DNA from: Candidatus Pelagibacter sp.
GTDB lineage: Bacteria > Pseudomonadota > Alphaproteobacteria > Pelagibacterales > Pelagibacteraceae
DNA: 10,471 nucleotides
NCBI GenBank assembly: GCA_002704625.1
Contig: PAGZ01000030.1
Location: 1-10,471 of the forward strand
Direction of reading: 5' to 3'
Shown here: piece after piece, positions 7,076 to 10,471 of the stretch
Position numbering within the stretch: position 1 is the stretch's first letter
Layout of the letters: every line of letters starts with the position of its first letter
Translations under genes and position numbers: made by a program
The notes under the pieces: model-generated
What the model was told of the DNA's origin: nothing
Databases searched by the model: none
Seen by the model: only the letters and a program-made list of their open reading frames with translations

Positions 7076-8841
7076 TGAATAACTTTTTTGCTTGAAAAAA
7101 GATCTGTTAGTTGATTTATCATTACATCACCAAGATCATGCACATCAGTGATTTTTACAGCTCTACTATAATATCTTGTAACATCATGGCCTATTCCAAT
7201 AGCTAACAACTCTACATTAGAATGTTTTTCAATTGAATTAACTGTATTTTTTAAATCTATTTCTAGATAATCATTGGCATTTGTAGACAAAGTTGAATCG
7301 TCTACAGGCGCTCCATCTGAGATAACCATTAATATTTTTCTTTCCTCTTTCCTCTTTCTCATTTTATTAAAAGTCCATCTAAGTGCCTCACCATCAATAT
7401 TTTCTTTTAACAAACCCTCTTTAAGCATTAGACTAATATTATTTTTTGATTGACGCCAAGGTGTGTCTGCAGATTTGTAAATAATATGTCTTAAATCATT
7501 AAGTCTACCCGGAAATTTTGGTTTTTCATCACTTATCCATTTCTCTCTGCTTGAACCACCTTTCCAATGTTTTGTTGTAAAACCTAATACCTCAACTTTT
7601 ACTGAGCACCTTTCTAAAGTTCTCGCCAGAATATCTGCGCAGACCGCTGCTACAGAAATCGGTTTTCCTCTCATAGAACCTGAATTATCTATAAGTATTG
7701 TAACAAGGGTATCTTTAAAGTCAGTTTCTTTTTCTTTTTTAAAAGATAAAGAGTTAAGCGGATCTATAATTAATCGAGTTAATTTGGATGAATCTAATAA
7801 ACCTTCCTCTAAATCGAAATCCCAAGATCTGTTTTGTTTTGCCAGAAGTTTTCTTTGCAATTTGTTTGCTAATTTTGAGACAAAAGTTTTGAGTTGTAAA
7901 AGCTGTTGATCTAAAGAGGATCGTAACCTTTGTAATTCCTCCTTACTTTCCAGCTTTTCAGCTTTAATAACTTCGTCAAACTGTTCAGTAAATATTCTAT
8001 ATTTTTTTCCTTTTTGAGAAAATATTGTTTTTGGTCTAACATTCGTCTTTTCTCCAACTTCCTCTAGATCTTCAATACTTTTTTCATCCTCACCTGATAT
8101 ATCTTTTGTGTCGGGAGGTTTAGTATCTATTGATAATTCTTGTTCACTATCTTTTTCAGTTACTTGACTATCTGTCTTATCTTTAGACTCTTGAGTTTCA
8201 GGGTTTTTTATGTTTTGTTCACTTTCCTCATGATCTTCTGAAAATTCTTTATCTTCAATTTTTAATTTAGATATTATTTCTGAAATTTTTTGATTAAATT
8301 TGGCTTGATCACTTAAGTTTTCGATTAAAAAATTTAGGTTTTGTTTAAATTTTTTATCAAAGTCAATCTTGGACTTTCTGGTTTCTTTTATATCAAAAAA
8401 GAAACTTTTAAGGTAACTATCAAAAGAACCTTCCAGTCTATTTTTGCTTGATTTCATTCTTGTATTATTTTCTTTATATTGAACAAATAAATTTTTTTTG
8501 ACACCAGTGAAAAGTTCACTTCCAATTTTTTCATATCTTATTTTTTCTGCTATTTTGTAAAGTTTTTGAGACATTTCACCTTTAGGTTTAAATTTCTCAT
8601 AAATCTGGTTATTGCTATATTTTAATCTCAAAGCTTCTGAGTCAGCAATTGCCCTGTAAAATGAATAATCATTTATATTATCTAATTTATTCAATTCGGG
8701 TAAATTAACTATTTTCTCACTGTTTGTAGTAGTTGTTTGTTTTCCAAATTTTATTTCAAAGTCTTTTTTTCTTGAAATTGATTTTATTGTTGAGCTCAAT
8801 GCATTTTTAAAAACCTCTATATGGTTTTCTTTTTTTTGCAT
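7072..8841 (-). CDS. cobT: CobT-like protein: VWA (MIDAS) subunit of a CobST-type AAA+ complex
   Basis: In the aerobic B12 pathway CobT and CobS form the ATP-driven chaperone part of the CobN cobaltochelatase, which inserts Co into hydrogenobyrinic acid a,c-diamide. The 589 residues comprise three parts. A CobT-type N-terminal region covers about 1-200, including [14 protein letters not shown] at 62-75. A highly acidic, low-complexity linker covers about 196-264 and is rich in Glu, Asp, Ser and Lys. After a helical stretch (about 275-335) comes a C-terminal VWA domain with the metal-binding DNSGS (MIDAS) motif at 385-389, IDGEALRW at 482-489 and ISDGAPVDD at 507-515. The ATG lies one base after the cobS stop, so translation is probably coupled. 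No CobN or other cobalamin gene is in the window, so the cobaltochelatase name may be misleading. Family membership is secure and the substrate is not. Confidence 0.9.
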   Translation of the reverse strand: MQKKENHIEVFKNALSSTIKSISRKKDFEIKFGKQTTTTNSEKIVNLPELNKLDNINDYSFYRAIADSEALRLKYSNNQIYEKFKPKGEMSQKLYKIAEKIRYEKIGSELFTGVKKNLFVQYKENNTRMKSSKNRLEGSFDSYLKSFFFDIKETRKSKIDFDKKFKQNLNFLIENLSDQAKFNQKISEIISKLKIEDKEFSEDHEESEQNIKNPETQESKDKTDSQVTEKDSEQELSIDTKPPDTKDISGEDEKSIEDLEEVGEKTNVRPKTIFSQKGKKYRIFTEQFDEVIKAEKLESKEELQRLRSSLDQQLLQLKTFVSKLANKLQRKLLAKQNRSWDFDLEEGLLDSSKLTRLIIDPLNSLSFKKEKETDFKDTLVTILIDNSGSMRGKPISVAAVCADILARTLERCSVKVEVLGFTTKHWKGGSSREKWISDEKPKFPGRLNDLRHIIYKSADTPWRQSKNNISLMLKEGLLKENIDGEALRWTFNKMRKRKEERKILMVISDGAPVDDSTLSTNANDYLEIDLKNTVNSIEKHSNVELLAIGIGHDVTRYYSRAVKITDVHDLGDVMINQLTDLFSSKKVIH

Positions 8842-8842
8842 T

Positions 8843-9817
8843 TTAGGTTATTTTTACGTTTACCGAAGATTCAGGCAAATCCTCTCCAAAACATCTCTGA
8901 TAATATTCAGCAACAACTTTTCTTTCAATCTCGTCACACTTATTCAAGAATGTTACTCTGAAAGCATAACCGATATCCTTAAAAATTTCTGAATTTTCTG
9001 CCCAGTGTAAAACCGTTCTAGGACTCATAACAGTTGAAATATCGCCATTTATAAAACCATTCCTTGTAAGATCTGCGACTTTAATCATTTTAAGAACTTT
9101 TTCTTTACCTTTTGAATTATTGAGACCTTTATTTTTAGCAATAATTATTTCTAATTCTTTTTCTGCTTTCAAATAATTTAATGTTGTAACAATGTTCCAT
9201 CTATCCATTTGACCTTGATTTATTTGCTGTGTTCCGTGGTAAAGACCAGTCGTATCACCTAGCCCAACCGTGTTTGTAGTTGCAAACATTCTAAAAAATT
9301 TATTTTGATTAATTACTTTATTTTTGTCTAAAAGAGTTAGTTTTCCTTCACTCTCTAAAATTCTTTGAATCACAAACATTACATCTGGTCTTCCTGCATC
9401 GTACTCGTCAAAAACTAATGCAACCGGATTTTGAACAGACCAAGGAAGAACTCCTTCTTTAAATTCTGTTACTTGTTTACCGTCCTTGACAACAATCGCG
9501 TCTTTTCCAATCAAATCAATTCTACTAATGTGACTGTCCAAATTTACTCTAACGCATGGCCAATTAAGTCTAGATGCAACTTGTTCTATGTGAGTTGATT
9601 TACCTGTTCCATGATATCCTTGAATTAAAACTCTCTTATTAAAAGCAAAACCAGAAAGAATTGCTAAAGTTGTATCTCTATCAAACTTATAGTTCTCATC
9701 TAATTTTGGAACATAAGGGTTTATTTCTGAGAAACTATCTACCTCCATATCAGTATCTATCCCAAAAGTTTGTCTAACAGATATTTTGATATCTGGTTTC
9801 TTATTTTCTAAATTCAT
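8843..9817 (-). CDS. cobS: CobS-like MoxR-type AAA+ ATPase
   Basis: ATPase partner of the downstream CobT-like VWA protein; CobS proteins form hexameric rings that remodel a client protein. The 324-residue length matches CobS. Visible AAA+ elements in order are Walker [10 protein letters not shown] (67-75), Walker B ALVFDE (133-138, with D137 and E138), a sensor-1 asparagine in ATTN (N182), the QGQMDRW box (201-207) with R206 as likely arginine finger, and SPR (265-267) with R267 as likely sensor 2. The N-terminus carries the CobS lead-in [11 protein letters not shown] (14-24). Its ATG overlaps the stop of the upstream J-domain gene as ATGA, and cobT follows after one base. All catalytic residues are present, so it should be an active ATPase. 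Cobalt insertion is doubtful without CobN; remodelling of another client is the alternative. Confidence 0.93.
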   Translation of the reverse strand: MNLENKKPDIKISVRQTFGIDTDMEVDSFSEINPYVPKLDENYKFDRDTTLAILSGFAFNKRVLIQGYHGTGKSTHIEQVASRLNWPCVRVNLDSHISRIDLIGKDAIVVKDGKQVTEFKEGVLPWSVQNPVALVFDEYDAGRPDVMFVIQRILESEGKLTLLDKNKVINQNKFFRMFATTNTVGLGDTTGLYHGTQQINQGQMDRWNIVTTLNYLKAEKELEIIIAKNKGLNNSKGKEKVLKMIKVADLTRNGFINGDISTVMSPRTVLHWAENSEIFKDIGYAFRVTFLNKCDEIERKVVAEYYQRCFGEDLPESSVNVKIT

Positions 9818-10326
9818 TTGTTCATTCTCATTTTCAATTGACTATAAGCTAAAGTTATTTTTTTCAAAATATCTTCATATTTTTTACTTCCACGGTTTTT
9901 ATCAGGATGATATTTCTTTACAAGTGTTTTAAATTTCTTTTGAATATCAGACCAATTTGTATCATTTTTAAGCCCCAGAACTTTTAAAGCTTCCATATCT
10001 TTACCTGTTAAATTTGATTTTTTAAATTTTTTAGCATCAGTGTCTCTAAATATACCAATCTTGTCCTCTAGTGCATTCAACCACAATATTCTGAAAAAGT
10101 TTTCTGAAGAACCAAAACTTTTTGTTGGTTTATGCCAAGTTAAATCAGATTTCACAAAATTTTCTATTTCTTGATCATTCATATCTGCAAAGTAATTCCA
10201 GCTTTTATTAAATTCTTTGATGTGTTCTAAGCAAAGCAATCTAAATTTCTTACTATTGTCTCTTTCAATAGGTGCTCTATAAAGTCCAATTTTATTACAA
10301 TTACTCCAATCACAAATATTTTTCAT
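9814..10326 (-). CDS. J-domain co-chaperone with zinc-finger-like N-terminus
   Basis: Small DnaJ-family protein (170 residues), first gene of the operon with cobS and cobT. The C-terminal J domain spans about 112-168 and carries the HPD tripeptide at 140-142, needed to stimulate DnaK ATPase, between [10 protein letters not shown] and a final helix ITLAYSQLK. The N-terminal part is unlike classical DnaJ: Cys5 and Cys10 (C-x4-C) followed by Cys32 and His35 (C-x2-H) could bind one zinc, and [11 protein letters not shown] (39-49) follows. There is no Gly/Phe region, classical DnaJ zinc domain or C-terminal substrate domain, so it should be a specialised, client-dedicated J protein (class C). The ATG at 10326-10324 has a perfect TATAAT 8 bases upstream. 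The stop overlaps the cobS start (ATGA), suggesting translational coupling and a shared function. The partner client is unknown. Confidence 0.85.
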   Translation of the reverse strand: MKNICDWSNCNKIGLYRAPIERDNSKKFRLLCLEHIKEFNKSWNYFADMNDQEIENFVKSDLTWHKPTKSFGSSENFFRILWLNALEDKIGIFRDTDAKKFKKSNLTGKDMEALKVLGLKNDTNWSDIQKKFKTLVKKYHPDKNRGSKKYEDILKKITLAYSQLKMRMNK

Positions 10327-10334
10327 GATTCGTC

Positions 10335-10363
10335 ATTATATAGTACAATGTATATTTTATGAA
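10335..10363 (-). promoter_or_regulatory. candidate promoter of the J-protein/cobS/cobT operon
   Basis: On the minus strand a perfect -10, TATAAT (10340-10335), ends 8 bases before the J-protein ATG, with TTCATA (10363-10358; four of six) as -35 at 17-base spacing. That -35 overlaps the start codon of the divergent bolA gene. Predicted initiation is within a couple of bases of the ATG, leaving no room for a Shine-Dalgarno. Confidence 0.45.
10344..10349 (+). promoter_or_regulatory. candidate -10 of bolA
   Basis: TACAAT (five of six to the -10 consensus) ends 9 bases before the bolA ATG. No good -35 is seen: the hexamer at 17-base spacing (10321-10326, TTTCAT) is poor and covers the start codon of the opposing gene. 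The element lies within the 32-base divergent gap, three bases from the opposing -10, so the two promoters should compete or be co-regulated. Confidence 0.3.
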
Positions 10364-10471
10364 AAGTTTAATAGAAATTGTTAAAGAAAAAATTGAAAAT
10401 AAAATTATTGATGGAAAGGTAGAAATAGTCGATAATACACATTTACATAAACATCATAAATCATTTAATAA
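10359..10471 (+). CDS. bolA: BolA-family protein, N-terminal 37 residues only
   Basis: The reading frame opens with ATG at 10359 and stays open to the window edge. The N-terminal helix (MKSLIEIVKEKIENKI) is followed by a strand, VEIVDNTHLHKHH (21-33), with the D-x-T-x-x-H-x-x-H pattern (D25, T27, H30, H33) of BolA proteins. In the family, conserved histidines take part in [2Fe-2S] binding together with monothiol glutaredoxins. BolA proteins are usually 75-105 residues, so about half is missing here. It is divergent from the J-protein/cobS/cobT operon across only 32 bases. Alphaproteobacterial BolA proteins act in iron-sulfur cluster trafficking or gene regulation; which applies here cannot be read from this fragment. 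No Shine-Dalgarno is visible. Confidence 0.8.
   Translation, partial: MKSLIEIVKEKIENKIIDGKVEIVDNTHLHKHHKSFN

Noticed and set aside
7083..7101. Perfect 7-bp hairpin (CTTTTTT / AAAAAAG, 5-base loop) just past the yhhQ stop, considered as a terminator
   Set aside because: Six of seven pairs are A:T, it lies in the coding end of the cobT-like gene (Ser-Ser-Lys-Lys codons), and it is not followed by a U-tract for yhhQ.
8150..8260. Ser/Glu/Lys/Asp-rich stretch in cobT, considered as a tandem DNA repeat
   Set aside because: It is low complexity at the protein level, but I could see no repeating unit at the DNA level.
1..10471. tRNA, rRNA, riboswitch, CRISPR array, insertion sequence or phage attachment site
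   Set aside because: No gap exceeds 92 bases, and I saw no cloverleaf, repeat-spacer pattern, transposase or inverted terminal repeats on either strand.

Overview
The window looks like a chromosomal segment of a genome-streamlined, AT-rich marine alphaproteobacterium, most likely of the SAR11 (Pelagibacterales) type. The signs are strong A/T bias with Lys/Asn/Ile-rich proteins, a class I lysyl-tRNA synthetase, a class 2 PyrD, alphaproteobacterial-style L28 and CobS/CobT proteins, and extreme compaction. By hand count only about 210 of 10471 bases lie outside genes, and the longest gene-free stretch is 92 bases. The lineage is inferred from protein style; no database was searched. I saw no mobile element, CRISPR array, tRNA, rRNA or phage signature.

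Layout. (1) 1-2339, minus strand: trkH (K+ uptake channel subunit), then an AmpG-type MFS permease that runs off the left edge. (2) 2396-5016, plus strand: lysS (class I LysRS) and pyrD (dihydroorotate dehydrogenase), 5 bases apart. (3) 5017-6114, minus strand: a ten-helix TauE/SafE-family anion exporter whose stop codon directly abuts that of pyrD. (4) 6207-7075, plus strand: rpmB (L28) and a YhhQ/DUF165 queuosine-precursor transporter, 5 bases apart. (5) 7072-10326, minus strand: a tightly coupled three-gene operon, J-domain protein, then CobS-like AAA+ ATPase, then CobT-like VWA protein. (6) 10359-10471, plus strand: the start of a divergent bolA-family gene.

Most units are housekeeping: ion balance, cell-wall recycling, tRNA charging, pyrimidine synthesis, ribosome and tRNA modification. 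The part that earns a second look is the right-hand module. CobS and CobT are annotated as cobaltochelatase subunits, but no CobN or other cobalamin gene is present here and this kind of organism is not expected to make B12 de novo. They are instead translationally coupled to a J-domain co-chaperone with a zinc-finger-like N-terminus, and sit opposite a BolA protein. A MoxR-type AAA+/VWA remodelling machine working with a J-protein on some non-cobalamin substrate, perhaps a metalloprotein, is a plausible hypothesis.

A second theme is regulatory compaction. At each of the three divergent junctions, -10-like hexamers lie 5 to 14 bases from the start codons and Shine-Dalgarno sequences are absent, which suggests leaderless or nearly leaderless mRNAs for several genes.
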